A program made the translations under genes and the position numbers. From Hydractinia symbiolongicarpus (taxonomy: Eukaryota; Cnidaria; Hydrozoa; Anthoathecata; Hydractiniidae), in the NCBI RefSeq assembly GCF_029227915.1, contig NC_079883.1, positions 25,606,001 to 25,670,000 of the forward strand: DNA of 64,000 nucleotides, given 5' to 3'. The notes under the pieces are model-generated. The model did not search any database, had not been told where the DNA came from, and saw nothing but the letters and a program-made list of their open reading frames with translations. Below are positions 45,291 through 58,000 of the stretch, in pieces (the first letter of the stretch is position 1; every line of letters starts with the position of its first letter).

Positions 45291-48200
45291 TGAACGACAA
45301 ATTTGTTTTGAATCACAAAGTGAACTATTATACCGTCTTGAAGAAGTGTGTTTGTATGTATGTAGTTGTTGTTGAATACAAACGCTCTTGGAGATTATCT
45401 AAATTTTTAGTTATGTCGGCAATATCTTGAAATGACGTCACCGTTGCCATAAAAGGTGTCGTGTATGCCGTGAACAACACCGACAATAGAAATGACACCA
45501 AAAAAACACGTCAATGGATGCCACTGTTTTTTTCAAGTTGCTACATGTACTTTTTCTGTGTAAAGGAAAAAGAAAATTTGTATTTTTTTCTTGCATAGCA
45601 ATGTGTAAATTTTTTTTGTTATTATTTTTACTTATTTGACGCATGGATATATTTTTAAGCAAGCTGGATAACATCTTTGATATTAATATTTTGATTTTAG
45701 TTGCCTATGGATAATCCTGCTGCAATTAGAAGATTGCACACAGTGGCATTGTTGTTAGAACCCTTTCCCTTGCTTAAGGCTGAACACTCTTCCGCAATGC
45801 CGCCACTCTTCACTGCGCAATTCTGTTTAATATACACCTGCTATTTTAGCATTGTTGGTAAAGTTTCATGCAAGAGAATGATTGCGTTGCTTCCCGATTT
45901 CGAAGATTTTGGAAACAAAGTTTCTTTTTGGATTCTGCACTGCAAGCAAGCGTGCAAATTATGCGTATGCGTACATTTTATGTAAATTCAATAGGGACCA
46001 TTCAATAATTAATTTGCACCCAAATTTGTCATTTTTTACGAGCACGGAGTATTAACAACACTATTTATTCGAAACTCTTGTAAATTTGTGCACTCAACCC
46101 GTTGAGTGAGGTTTAAATTGTTTACAGCAGATCAAGAACCATCCTGATATTAAATAAAAATCTAAAAAATAGCAACTAAGGCGAGATTATTTTGCTTTTT
46201 TGTAGACACTTAAAAATAAGGCTAGAAGTCCCCCTACGGTTAAGTGTGGAAATGATCAATACTTTTAACTTTATCCTAAATAATGGAGTTTGCAGCCCTG
46301 GAATTGCTGAAGGTTAATGGCTGTGGCTGCCCGACTATTTTTGCTGTACAAGTTTTTTAAAATCAATACTTTCATACAGATTTAATCCTTATACCATTGC
46401 AACCACCATATTAGCTGTAATAATATCTTGTCAAAACCATCAGTTTTTCCAGTTAAAGCGACAAGAACATCTTCCGATCCGATATACAACAACGGTTAAC
46501 AAAAGAAGGCAAGGGGTCAGAAGCAAGGGGAATTACACCCAGGAAGGCCAAAAGAACGAGTCATGGTGTCGTCATATGACTTAAGATTAACCAATCTTTT
46601 AATTAACAAACAAGGCCATAAAGGTACGAAAGATTAACAAGGACCATGGGAAACACGTTTCTTGTAGAAGCAGTCATATTGTTGTACAGAAAATTGACAC
46701 AAATTAGAAGAAAACACAATGAGAATATCAACAACTTGCATCAAATCTGTCAGGTACCGTTTATAACGTATGGTACAGATAGAATAAGACAGAACAGCGT
46801 CAAAAAAATGCAGATGTTATTGGGTTAGAGAAAATACGAAAATTTTGAATATTATGCTAGAAGCTACAGAGTTGGGTTTACTTCGCTGTCATTTCTTGTA
46901 TTATATTTAAAATAAAAAACTACTATTTTCTTATAAGGATTGACCTTAAAGCTTTGAATTTTGACACCTCACTTCAGTCTTTTATTCTAAGGGGCTGCTT
47001 ATATGGAGGCTAGCGGGTTCGGTTGACCGGGCTGCTTCACTTAGGCGAGATTTCGCCATGTTTCAGTAAATCTTATAAAAAATTCATGTGGTTACATAGA
47101 AAGCGAGCCAGCCAAGGTGAGATGGAATTTTCCATATGAACCCGTGTTTGATCAAAATTACTTTATTTGTAGAGAACATGTTTTTTTCTGTACATAAAAT
47201 TTTTACCGAAAACGATTCTTCTCTTTTTAAATTTCCCGTAGAGATATAACATCTCTATGATTTTCCATAGAGTCCGATGGTCATATCTTTATAGTCAACA
47301 GAGGCTTGTCTCTACTTAAAAGTTTTCTTTTCAAATACTTAGAACTTTTCATACCTTCGTCATTTCAAACAAGGTTCAAGCAGGGACGTAAATGCTTCAA
47401 TTAGTAGGTACGAAGTCACTTTTCACCATTTAACCACCGAGGTATAGTAAGAAAGTAGATATTCAAGTCGACGAAATTGTTTATAATAATTGGTAGGGGT
47501 AAAAAAATATGCAATTTTGGGAGGGGAGTTTCTCACATAAATTAGAGTGGGAGATGTGGTCTGATTTTTCTGCTTTGAAATGACATAATTCTATTATAAA
47601 TTATTTTTTCCTGGAATCACTGTTAAACCTGAAAATGTACTGAATAACAACCTGTAAGTAAAACCGCAGAGAATGTTTCTAAAAAAAGAACTTTGAGAAA
47701 AACTCAAACAATTAGTTCTAGTTATTCTACCGCTAAATTATATTTGCACGTTGCTTGAGATCTTATGTTACTTTTAGGTCTTAATATCTTAGTTTTCTTT
47801 GTTAAATCCAAATTCCTAAAATACACTAATTGTTGCTGACATTAACATGACCATCTTTCACGAATTGCTGGTCCTTTGTGAGCCCCGACGTTGATTATTT
47901 TGTTGTGGTAGAGAATGCGACAAATTTCAAACGCTGTCCATCTGGCCAACCTGTTAAACCTTGCAATATTTAAAAACAGTCAAAAAACTGCATTTGTTTT
48001 TTTTGAGATTTGTTCAAATTTGTACAAGAAGCTTAAAAATAAGTTGAAAGTCTTCAATTCCGATTAATCATTGTGTCTAGAAGTAATTTGATACAATTGG
48101 GGAGTTTTTTTTTATTTTATCCCTATCTTTGACCTTGTCACTCAGACGTTAACCTAGATAGATTTAAGGGATTTGCTTTATTTGAAGAAGATTTGCGTAT

Positions 48201-48408
48201 TGTCACTTTAGTCATTTAAAAAATAGATAAACAATAAACCACTCACAATTTTAATAAAACTTTTTCTTCCGCTAGTGTAAAAAATTATAGAACTCCCTTT
48301 TCTACAATAATATATTCAAATAAATTATACTTTGCACAACTTATTAACTTAATTCTTTACATAAAACATGTCACCAAAACAGTACACCAGAATAACTTTC
48401 AACACGAA
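45291..48408. other. intergenic region
   Basis: No gene is supported. It holds the second copy of the dispersed repeat (46070-46235). Short frames at 45701-45985 and 46646-46828 have no recognisable content. The right end is the 3' flank of the VWA gene. Confidence 0.45.
46070..46235 (+). repeat. dispersed repeat, copy 2 of 2
   Basis: Direct repeat of 43745-43905 with shared CCATCCTGATATTAAAT and AAAATCTAAAAA blocks and several small indels. Confidence 0.7.
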
Positions 48409-50832
48409 CTACATTTTTTGCGACATCATTGAAACGAACCATCCCATTGCTAAAATAACAAATAAACAAGTTAAAAAAATAAAATTTAAAGCGCGGGAAA
48501 AATACAATTTATTGAAACGTAAACTATTTTTAAATTTCCAGATCACAACAGTATGGCATGAGATACTTACGACTGGAGAGGATTCCACCGTAGCCATTTT
48601 GTTCAAGTTTCAACTCTTTTTCAAGTAAGACTTTTCTTTCAACCAATTGTTTATATATATTCATCATTTTGCATTTTCCGATAACAATGCATTCGTCATA
48701 AGCGGCAAACACGCTGTCTGCGTTTCCTGTCATGGTTGGAATTTGTTCGGCAAGTTGTTTCTTGCATGTATTCATTGCCGCCATTTTCATAGCTGCTTTC
48801 ATAGCCAGTTCTTCAATGTACATGATGGCTTTCTTTAATTTATCGGTATAACAACTTCCTATGGAAAAATTTAAACGCTACAATCCCTGTTACTGTATGT
48901 TTTTAATCTGCATAGAAATAATAAAATTAAAGTTCCAACTTAATCATTTTTGTAACTCTTTTCCGGTTAATAAAAAGAAATACATCATGTTTAAATAAAC
49001 GCTAGGGTACAGCGTTTTTCCTATTCTTTAAATCTATTTACCCGTGAAAAAATCTACCGGGTCTTCCGTCTTTAAATTATACGCTATTTCGTGTGCCCCT
49101 TGCACGACGGTATTCTCACTGACAGACAGACAAAATACGGGTATTATTATAGAGAGAGACTAGTCGTTGCCCGTGGAAAAATCCACGGGTTCGCCCGTCC
49201 TTTATATTTACCCGTTGCAACTAAGTGGATAAAATATATCGCATTTGATATTTGTGCCCATTTTAAAAATTTCGTGTTTCCGTTACGGGACGCCGCTTTC
49301 GACACACAGACAAACGGAATACGGCTATTATTAATGAGACTAGTCGGTCACCCGTGGAAACATCCACGGGGTCCTGTCCTTTATATATCACATTTCTGTT
49401 TCCGTAACACGACATTTTTCTCGCGACAGACAGAAAAAATACGGCTATTATAGAGACTCGCGCAAAACAAAAAAACTTACCTTCGAATTTTTTGATGATT
49501 TCGTATTTGGTCCATTTTAAACAAGTGTAGCTTTCTATTTTTTCAACAGAGCAATTGCAAGCAGGTTCTATAAAACAGAAATCAGAATTTAAAAATGAAA
49601 AAAGCGAAATTGAGAGAAGAAAAATATTAATGCTGTTTATGTTGTTTCGAATATTATATTACCTCCAGAATTTGGAGTTGGGATTCTTGTTGTTGTTGTT
49701 GTTGTTGTTGGCATGGAAGTTGTCGTTGTTGTTGTCGTCGTCGTTGGAGGCATAGTTGTTGTAGTCGTTGTTGATGGCGACATTGTGGTTGTTGTAGTTG
49801 TTGTAGGCGGCATGGTAGTTGTGGTTGTCGTTGTCGGGGCCATTGTTGTTGTTGTTGTTGTCGATGGTGGAGGTTGGCTTGTTGAACAAACGGCATTTGT
49901 AAGCATATTAATGACGCTGCTTAAGGCTTGAAAGTTTCTTGCTTGAAACACATTAGTAGGATCTGTCATTTGATTCAGTTGCGAAAGATCAAAATTACCA
50001 ACAGCTATGGCAAAAAGCTGAGTGCCACTGTTGCGGATTTCGGATGCCATTGCAAAAAGACTCGGTTCAGTGCCTCCGGTGTTAGCTTGTCCGTCTGTTA
50101 TCAAAATCATGATTTGATTAACGCCAGGCCTTTGTCCGCAACCTCTGCCAGCTAAAATTTCTTTTCCCTTTCTCATACCATCTTCAGTGTTTGTAAGCTG
50201 ACCCGTCAGTTGTGGGACAGTGTCAACAGCACTTGTAAATAAAGCTGATGTAGAATGGTCATCACAGTAGGTGTGCTTATGTCCCTCATTTCCAAAATAG
50301 GAGATACCGGCTTTATTTCCATTGGAACTGAGTGGAACAGACTCCATGACATTTTTGACAAATGTTTTTGCGAACGAAAATTGATTCACAGATATGGTTC
50401 CGGAGACGTCTAACACCCATACCAATTCGATGTTTTGGCAATCTGAAAAATGAAATACTTATAAAAACATGAAAGAGATGAAATGCATAAAATGTAAGGC
50501 ATCACAAAGCTTTCATAAACTGATAAAGAATTATAAACTTGGTTTCTTGCTCTATCTATCTATCATAGTGTTATACTGCTTTAGTTGAAATAAACATCTT
50601 TCCTTCGGCAAAGATCATTCCTAGTGTGAAATCCATTGGTTGTGTTTTAAGTAAAAAGAGGGGTGTTAACTTTAAGATTTTTGAACTGAAATCAACCTAA
50701 AATCAACCCAAACTCAACCCAAACTTGATCCAAACTCAACCCAAATAAGAATATAAACAAATAGTTCTCACCTCCTTTCACCTGCACAACCACAGCAACA
50801 ACAACAACTGCTAATACAGTTAACAGCTTCAT
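48409..50832 (-). CDS. secreted VWA-domain protein with Thr-rich stalk
   Basis: The five exons are 50832-50772, 50442-49663, 49567-49481, 48858-48571 and 48449-48409, giving 418 aa with all phases closed. Residues 1-20 are a Val-rich signal peptide (MKLLTVLAVVVVAVV). A von Willebrand factor A domain follows, about 22-195: VWVLDVSGTIS carries a MIDAS DxSxT (usually DxSxS), and ILITDGQANTGG supplies the second acidic loop. About 80 residues of poly-Thr with Pro and Met, encoded by ACN repeats, form a mucin-like linker. Next come a short Cys-rich exon (PACNCSVEKIESYTC) and a helical exon with paired Cys (CYTD, NTCKK, YDECIVIGKC). The tiny last exon ends SQKM. An extracellular matrix or adhesion role is likely by family, with metal-dependent ligand binding. 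The final 13-codon exon is the least certain. Confidence 0.88.
49034..49456 (-). mobile_element. head-to-tail array of three Helitron-like elements
   Basis: The copies are about 49034-49159, 49160-49339 and 49340-49456. CTAG junctions occur at 49160-49163 and 49340-49343. Each copy has the hairpin CCCGTGGANNNNTCCACGGG or a mutated form near its CTAG and TCTCTATAATAATACCCG-like sequence at its other end. It lies in the VWA gene intron between the Cys-rich exon and the helical exon. Confidence 0.75.
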
Positions 50833-51968
50833 GATTTGTTTATAGTTGTGTTGTGTTCCTTCTTATTTATGTTTGAATAAAATACTAAAAATTGAAGAAT
50901 TATATAGAGCTTTGGGACTCATTAAGGAGTTATGAAACTCGCAACCACGCTTTCCTAATGAATCGGCAGTGATTGTTTTAATAGGGAGGCATATATGACG
51001 TTTTCACTTTAAAAGGAAATCGTTTATTATCCAGCTTTTGTGTCTAAGTTCATCCTTTTCAGGTTAATGAGGCAAACGTCAGTAATTTTCAAAATAAACA
51101 AGAAAAATTGACCTGATTACTTCTCAATTACACAACTGTTATTATTTTAAAAAGTTTTTCGATGATGAGAAATCTGGTATCAACATAGAGTACGGGAAGT
51201 TCTCGATGTAACAAATACATTTAAATTTAACTCGATACAGTCAAATCTTTTTGCGGAGGAATTTGACATAACGGGCTTATTTTAACAGTAGCCAAATTCT
51301 GTCACAACGAAATGGGAAAAATCACTATCAAAGAGATTATTGCATTGTGGAATCTTGCGTGCATTATTAGTCTAGAATGGATGAGGATTTAGTTTATTTC
51401 TAGACATGAAAAAATAGATTTAGTATTGGACAATAATAGAAAAAAATGTTGGGAAATTTTAAATCAATTCTCAGTATTCTCATGACAAGTTGTTTTTCAT
51501 CAGTTGTCAATTTAATGTGATACGTAACAAATCAATTATGTTTTTAAAGACGTGACGAACTTGATTGCGTAAAAGGGAGGATAATTTGTAACCTTTTAAT
51601 GTCTTTCCGGACGGATAGGTTTTATTTTTAACCTGAGGTTTCCCATTAATGTATATATCCGCTATTTCATACAGAAATTGCTAAGTCATGCCCCTTTCTA
51701 AAAATTCTTGCAACATTTAGTGGGTCGGATGCCAAAAGAATTTTTTCTGCAGCCAAAAGTTTACGAACGAGTTTTAGTGGAAGTGTGCTAAACCGATTTA
51801 CAACGTGCTGGGTCTTCAAATTGGCGCCCACCATGGTTTGACGGTCAAAGAAATATTTAGTTTAGTGAATCTCTATAATACCCTTGCTTCATTTTAGATA
51901 CTTTTAAATTTATTTGCAAGTAATTACTGACTTTTTAAATTTGTAACCAAAATGTGGAGGTGCTATGC

Positions 51969-52084
51969 CCAATCTTGTACCCAGAGCTTCTTTTACCATT
52001 TCTGATATGCGTGCTGGTGCGAAACATCTTTTGCGCTAGCCAAATATCAGAAAGCAAATAAGGAGCCCTGGGGACAAGATGGGT
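51969..52084. repeat. foldback element (ATCTTGTCCCC variant)
   Basis: CCAATCTTGTACCCAGAGCT and GGAGCCCTGGGGACAAGATGG pair at the ends, and TTTCTGATATG pairs with AATATCAGAAA further in. This is a diverged, longer member of the family. Confidence 0.65.
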
Positions 52085-52499
52085 GAAGTTTCTATTTTTG
52101 TTGTTTGGCTACATACTTATGTTCTCGATTGCATTAATACTATTTAGCTTAAAAATAAAGTATAAAATCTTGATTCTGTGTTAAATCCTAAAATCCCAAA
52201 AATTCTTCAAATGCAAAGATAAAGATTAACTTTAAATTTAAAATATAATAACAATTGGATTCACTTGCAAGGCCAGGGAGCATAGAGTACACTTTACCTT
52301 TTTTCCACTAAATAAACTGTGGTAATAGAGACAAAAGTGTTTCTCATCCTTTTATTGTATTTCTAATTTTATGATCATTGTTAGGCGTGGCCCAAATGAA
52401 TTCCCGCTAAACTGTGGTATCTTATATGATGCAAACAGGAAAAATTGTCAGAAAAAAACCACAATGTGTTTATGTGTTTTTCTAACACAATGGTTATAC

Positions 52500-52575
52500 A
52501 CCCTCGTTCCCAGGAATTTTCGCCTTCTGATATTACATCATATCAAAAAGGCAAAATCACCGGGAAAGAAGTTAA
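52500..52575. repeat. foldback element (CCCTCGTTCCC variant)
   Basis: CACCCTCGTTCCCAGGAATT followed by TTCGCCTT pairs imperfectly with AAGGCAAAATCACCGGGAAA. The outer right arm has decayed. Confidence 0.6.
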
Positions 52576-52670
52576 GCCATTATTTAGAAAGGGAACAATT
52601 ACGTGATGAGTGTTGCTATTAAATGCTTCAATAAAACTTAGTTTCCATCAGTCAAAAACACAACACTCAT

Positions 52671-52730
52671 CAACCTCGTCCCCAGGGCTATTTTTCTCTT
52701 TCTGACAATCTCGGACGGCCAGATTGTCAT
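52671..52730. repeat. half copy of the foldback family
   Basis: CAACCTCGTCCCCAGGGCTA begins a left arm with no matching right arm. A small hairpin, GACAATCTCGGACGGCCAGATTGTC, follows directly. Confidence 0.5.
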
Positions 52731-53974
52731 ACATGTTGTTTGAAGTTAAAATGGTCATACTAATTGTTTCTAAGCGTAACGTTCTTGATTATTTTGCCAT
52801 TTTTGAAGGGGATGTATCACGCAGGCTGTGCACTCATTAAGAAAAAGCTGTAGTTAAGCATTTGCTACCTTGTAATATTAAGGTCATTTTTTTAGTTAAA
52901 GAATTAGTGGTTTTTCCGCCTTAAAGAACCATCACGGTTTTCCGTTCAAAAGTCGTAGATAAATTTAAGTGCGAAAACTGCAATGTCATCTATATGACAA
53001 TACGGCCTAAGGTGATAGTGAACACATGGGTCTCTCAGTTTTAACTGGAAAAAGACACCGAGCCTCCTCATTTTTTCACCCATAACGGAGTAAGCGTTTT
53101 ACTATCAGTCCATACTTCGTTTTGATAATTTTTTGAGACTATTTACCTTTAGGAATAACTGCGATTCAGAACTGAGAGGAGAGATTATTAAACCATAGGG
53201 ACAAATCAAAATTGAATAGAAATATTGTCTCTCTTCCTTTATTCCTATTTGTTGATTTATATATCTTACGATGATAGTATCGTACTGCATTCGTGTACAT
53301 AGATGATACATAAGGTTTTTATAAACATGACTTGATAATGACCGTCCGCAGCCGAAACGTCGTCAAATATAATTAATTAATGAAACTGGTGATGTTTTCT
53401 ATCTATCTTCCTATTTATACGTTTACGAGAATATCTACAACCATAAAAATTGCAATTTTTTTTGCGATAAAATTTATTAGTTGACCTGTCAGTTCATGCT
53501 CGCATGTGATGTTCTCCTCAACGCACACTCCATAGCCCTCAAACGATTTTTATATAATTTCTTCATTCCTTGTTAAGTCGTTTTTCATTAGTTTGTCTTT
53601 ACTTGAGCAGGATTTTTTGATAGTTGGGCCAGTTCTTGTGTACCTTAATGATAAGAATAATGTTTCTTTTTTCTTACACAATTTTTGTTTCTTTTGTGCA
53701 CAGCTAAGCAAAGGAGGTAACGAGAAAATTCAGAACAAAGTTTGACACTTTTGTGAAGTTCTTCCCGAAAAGTTATGCAAATTCTCAGACATTAAAGGGT
53801 TAAACTAAAAGAAGGAAAACACCTAGCCAGAAAGCGTTTTTTTTAAATAGGATACTGCTTCAGCGACGATACAGAGACTATTAGCCTTTTCATAGTTACA
53901 CTACTATGGTTTTCTAAACGCACCAAATTGAGAGCATCGAATGGACAGCTATTATTGTTGAAATTGTTTTCTCA

Positions 53975-54025
53975 TGATAGCCTCTTCAGTTCCCATTGGT
54001 ACTGCTATCAACAAGGGTTTTCCGA
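53975..54025 (-). mobile_element. SINE tail fragment
   Basis: The plus strand reads GCCTCTTCAGTTCCCATTGG then CTATCAA, matching the tail of the SINE at 29745-30045 in the same orientation. Only this tail block is recognisable. Confidence 0.5.
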
Positions 54026-55074
54026 AGCGGATACTAGTGTATTTAAAGCTACTAAGTTGAGTTGAGATAATATTATAAGTTAATAACAAATATATTAATA
54101 GAACAGACTACAAAAAAGTAATTGTTAAATTTCTATTTTGAAAACTGAAAATAGTTCTGATTGACAATCTAAGCTTAAAATTTTTCACCTCTAAGAATGT
54201 GCGGAGTCTTGATTTCCTGACAGAGTGCCTGCTTAAACAGAATCCTTACTAGTGGATAAGCCACTGAAACCGTTTAGTTCGTCTTTCACTGGGCCTTTAG
54301 TCTCATCACACCTAAGTTCTATACCTTTTGATAGAGTTCTTTTTGCCTGAAGTGTCAACCTAGTTTGAATGTGTCTTACATCGATTTTTTTAAAAATTGT
54401 ATACACGCCTTCCAGGAGATTTGTGGACTTTTTTAACCTATTTTCATAAAATGGAGATGGTTAAATTTTCCTAAATAAATTGAGAATATGTGATAACATA
54501 TTTTAAAACTTGAGGAGAATTGAGGAGTTTTGAGGAAGTGTTGCAGCCCTGACGCTTTTGTTCACTAGCAAAGGTGAGAGATTCCATGTCCAACCTCTTT
54601 TAGGGCTCAGCACAAAAACAAACAAAATATAATATTAAATTCAAATTGTATATTTCTTTTTCAATATATAAACTCCGTAAAACACAGAATGAATCAAATA
54701 GAATTGTACATCCAATAACAATAAGGGTGTGATTGCTAACTTACATAATTCTTGAAATACCCCTCTCCTCTACTTAGATTCTCACCTTCAGAAAGTTCAC
54801 CTCGCACACTAAAAACTTTAAGATTATTTGTTTAGACAAAGTATTGACTACGAAAGTCTTGTGGAATGTAGGGAATTTCCTTTTAAAATCTTCCCTGATT
54901 CTGTCGGGACCTTGGCAATACTTTTTTATTTTAAAACTTTTGGCCCTTTTTTGATGCTACCTAAACATATATGGAAAAAATGTAATCCAGGATTATTTTT
55001 AAAAACCCTACCTCACACGCTACGAGACGTCGAAAATTTGTTTACAAAATTGAAATATTTACTAAGTATAAAAG

Positions 55075-58000
55075 TTAATAAAACTTTTTCGCTGATTGAG
55101 ATAAATGATTTTGGTACATCGTATAACCGACCATCAGACAAACTTGAGCTATCATAAAAAAGATGAAATAACCAGGCGTAAGGCAGTTTAAGGTTGGACA
55201 CGAAGATTTCTTGCCGCCATCTTGACCCTAAAAGAGATATCATACCCGATATAATAAGTGCATTCAACAAAATCAGAACGGAACTTTTGTTACAATTTTA
55301 ATGCCTACCTTCGAAAGCAAGTGTCCAACATTTTCTAACACTGTCCGAAGATTTTGTTCTATTTGATCCAATCGTCTAGTATCTGATCCACCGCCATCTT
55401 GAGACCTACACAAAAAAAAAACAGGGAAAAAATCAAGTTGCGATAATGAGAAAACATCTAACATCATTGGATGGGTCTCCGCAACTGTTTCAACAACAGA
55501 AAAAATCACACACAGCTTTGTTTCTCCGCATGGTAAGATGCAAAACAAAAGAGTTCTTAGTTTAGCTGAAAGTTTAAAAACTATGTGAAAAAATTAACCT
55601 ATGCACGCAGTTGAATTTGTGCCATGGTATCTGGTGTAACAAACTTTATTGAATAAGCCTTCGATTTCTGCTACAAAACAGCATATCTGGCAACCACAGA
55701 GAAAAATGTTTTTAGTTGGGCTATTGTGGCAAGAAAATTTTTGAACAGGTGTCCAGATTTTTGATTAGGTCGGCAGTGAATTGGACAGACATTTGGGAAA
55801 CTTTTTACTAGACATCAGCATAAACTTGACATTGACATGAGCGTTTTGAATTTCCTCACCTTAAATTTTCAACGCCAGTTTTTACTTGATTGAGCATACT
55901 AATAAACGTGTTGATTTCTTGTTTGGAGACACCTTCGCCGCCTACGTCACCAGCACTGCGTTTGGAGTTGACAGCTGTGTGAAGGTTGTTCACTTCGTGT
56001 GTGAGCTCTCCTGTCTTCGAGTGTAAGTCGCGCACGATTTGATGAACAGCGTTTTGTCCTTCGTAAATTAAACGCACATCACGATCGTAGACGGACTCGT
56101 ACTATAAAAATGAATATATAATTTTAACTTGTGAGATAGGCAAAAATAAATAATATGATATGGGAAGGGCAGACATAACTTATTATTATCCCACTTGTGC
56201 AACATTACTCAATAGATTATGAACAGGACTATAACTAAATTTAGGACTAAAGAATTGACCAGCAAAAGTGAATTTAATGTTTATCATGAAGAAGATATAT
56301 TTTCTTCTTTTGGTTTAAATGTTCTCGCGACAAAAGTGTACATGGCCAAGCTATTTGTGCCAGTTTATCAAAAGTTGTAATAAAAATTCTAGAGTGGCCA
56401 AAACTAAACTTTAGCCCTTAAATGTCTCAAACTCTTTTAGGAAATTTAAACAGACTTTTTATATATACGTTTAAAGAAAAAAAGAACTGAAAAACTAATT
56501 TTCGTTAATGTAAACTCAAAGAAAGCTTTGGCCAGGACAGTTCAGTAGCAAGCCACACTGCATGAAAAAATATCTGCGCTGTCTTACGTCTTTTTATGCC
56601 TAAACCCTCTATTATTCAGTGACTAGTATTATATCCGATCTTGGAAAAGAGTAAAGGACATTCTCAACTACAATTTTTGTTACCTTTTCCTCTACTGGTT
56701 TCTTCTCTGGATGTTCCTTTTGGAATTCTTCCCTTTGCGTTTCTAATTTCTGTTGATATTCTCCGTACTGGCTTTCATACTTCTTTCGCTGCTCTTCAGA
56801 AATGACTTTTTGTTTTTGCTATAAAAGGAGCATGGCAACAGTAGAATTTGGAATTTTCGAGTTAAATAATTTATTATTACTATTATTATATCAAATATTT
56901 ATTTGCAGTGTTTCTCCTGTCAATAACTATGTGTGATGATCGATACAGTTTGTCTGTACACATCTCTAAACAGTTAGTATCCTTAATAGTCAACATAATA
57001 CTTATACCACATATTTAGCTTACCTCGTCAGAAATAGGCGGTGTCAGACTGTGCGTTAAAAACTTTATTACATCATGATCATCTGAAAATATATACAAAT
57101 AAATAAATTAAATACATCAACAACACCAGCAGAAACGAAACAGGATAAACTTTTACAGATAGAATACCTGCCAAACCGCCAGTTGCTGCAGACACACCGA
57201 AAAAACCTTCCTTTGGTAAGTGGACATTTTCCGCTCTCATGCAAAGCTCATAATCTTCATCTCGTTCAGACATGCCACCATGATAGAAAACCTAGTTAGA
57301 AGCAGGCCACAGATATTAACTTTAAAAGCAAGTACACTGGTCAAGTGTCTGCGTAAGTCGGACTTGTTTTCCAATATAAAGACAGACAATTAAAGTATAA
57401 AATTACTGTACCCATGAACAAAAATTGCCATATCAGTGCATGACAGACGCCCTACTAGAATTGTTGCAAATAATTTGAAATTTTAAAGTTGCAAGAAAAT
57501 CTGCATAACGTCTGCATATATACATGCTGAGTTTACAAAGCACTAAGTGGTACAAAATTCTGAGCATGATACAAGCATAATTATTATATACAAGAACATA
57601 AAAAAATTTTGCTTATAAGTAAAAACTCTTACATCGTCAGGTAAGTCTGCATATATACCTGACGATGTAAGAGTTGTATATAATAATTTTACTATGACGA
57701 GGAAAACATTTACAAGCATAATTATTATGCATATGTTATTTAGATTCATGTGTTTTCTACAGACTAATAATGTGCCATCGTCAACAAACTATAGCAAACT
57801 TACTGTAAGGATATTATTGTAATATCTAATTTTTGCGCGTATTGGATGTGGTCGATTTCGGAAATCTCTCATGCAGCCACCTAACTGTTGATTGTTGCCA
57901 TCTCTGAAAAATCACATTAAAACACATCAACGATTTGATTTACTTAAGTTTAATCGTTGTTTTAGTATGTTATCCAAAATTGATCTTTTACACCACTCAA

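Larger units (their letters stand above)
50833..55074. other. gene-poor intergenic region
   Basis: No gene is supported. It contains foldback elements at 51969-52084, 52500-52575 and 52671-52730, plus a SINE tail at 53975-54025. Around 51720-51790 the plus strand reads SDAKRIFSAAKSLRTSF in one frame. This vaguely recalls the end of hAT transposases but is too short to call. Confidence 0.45.

Noticed and set aside
49654..49931. Gln-, Asn- or Val-rich frames across the Thr-coding microsatellite
   Set aside because: They are the other frames of the ACN repeat. Only the Thr frame continues the VWA domain and joins flanking exons.
51700..51800. hAT transposase C-terminal fragment
   Set aside because: Only about 25 residues of vague similarity with a stop just upstream; too little to call.
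52371..52622. Open frame of 83 codons
   Set aside because: Half of it is the foldback element at 52500-52575.
54828..55157. Open frame of 109 codons on the plus strand
   Set aside because: It runs antisense through the last LMAN1 exon, which is strongly supported on the minus strand.
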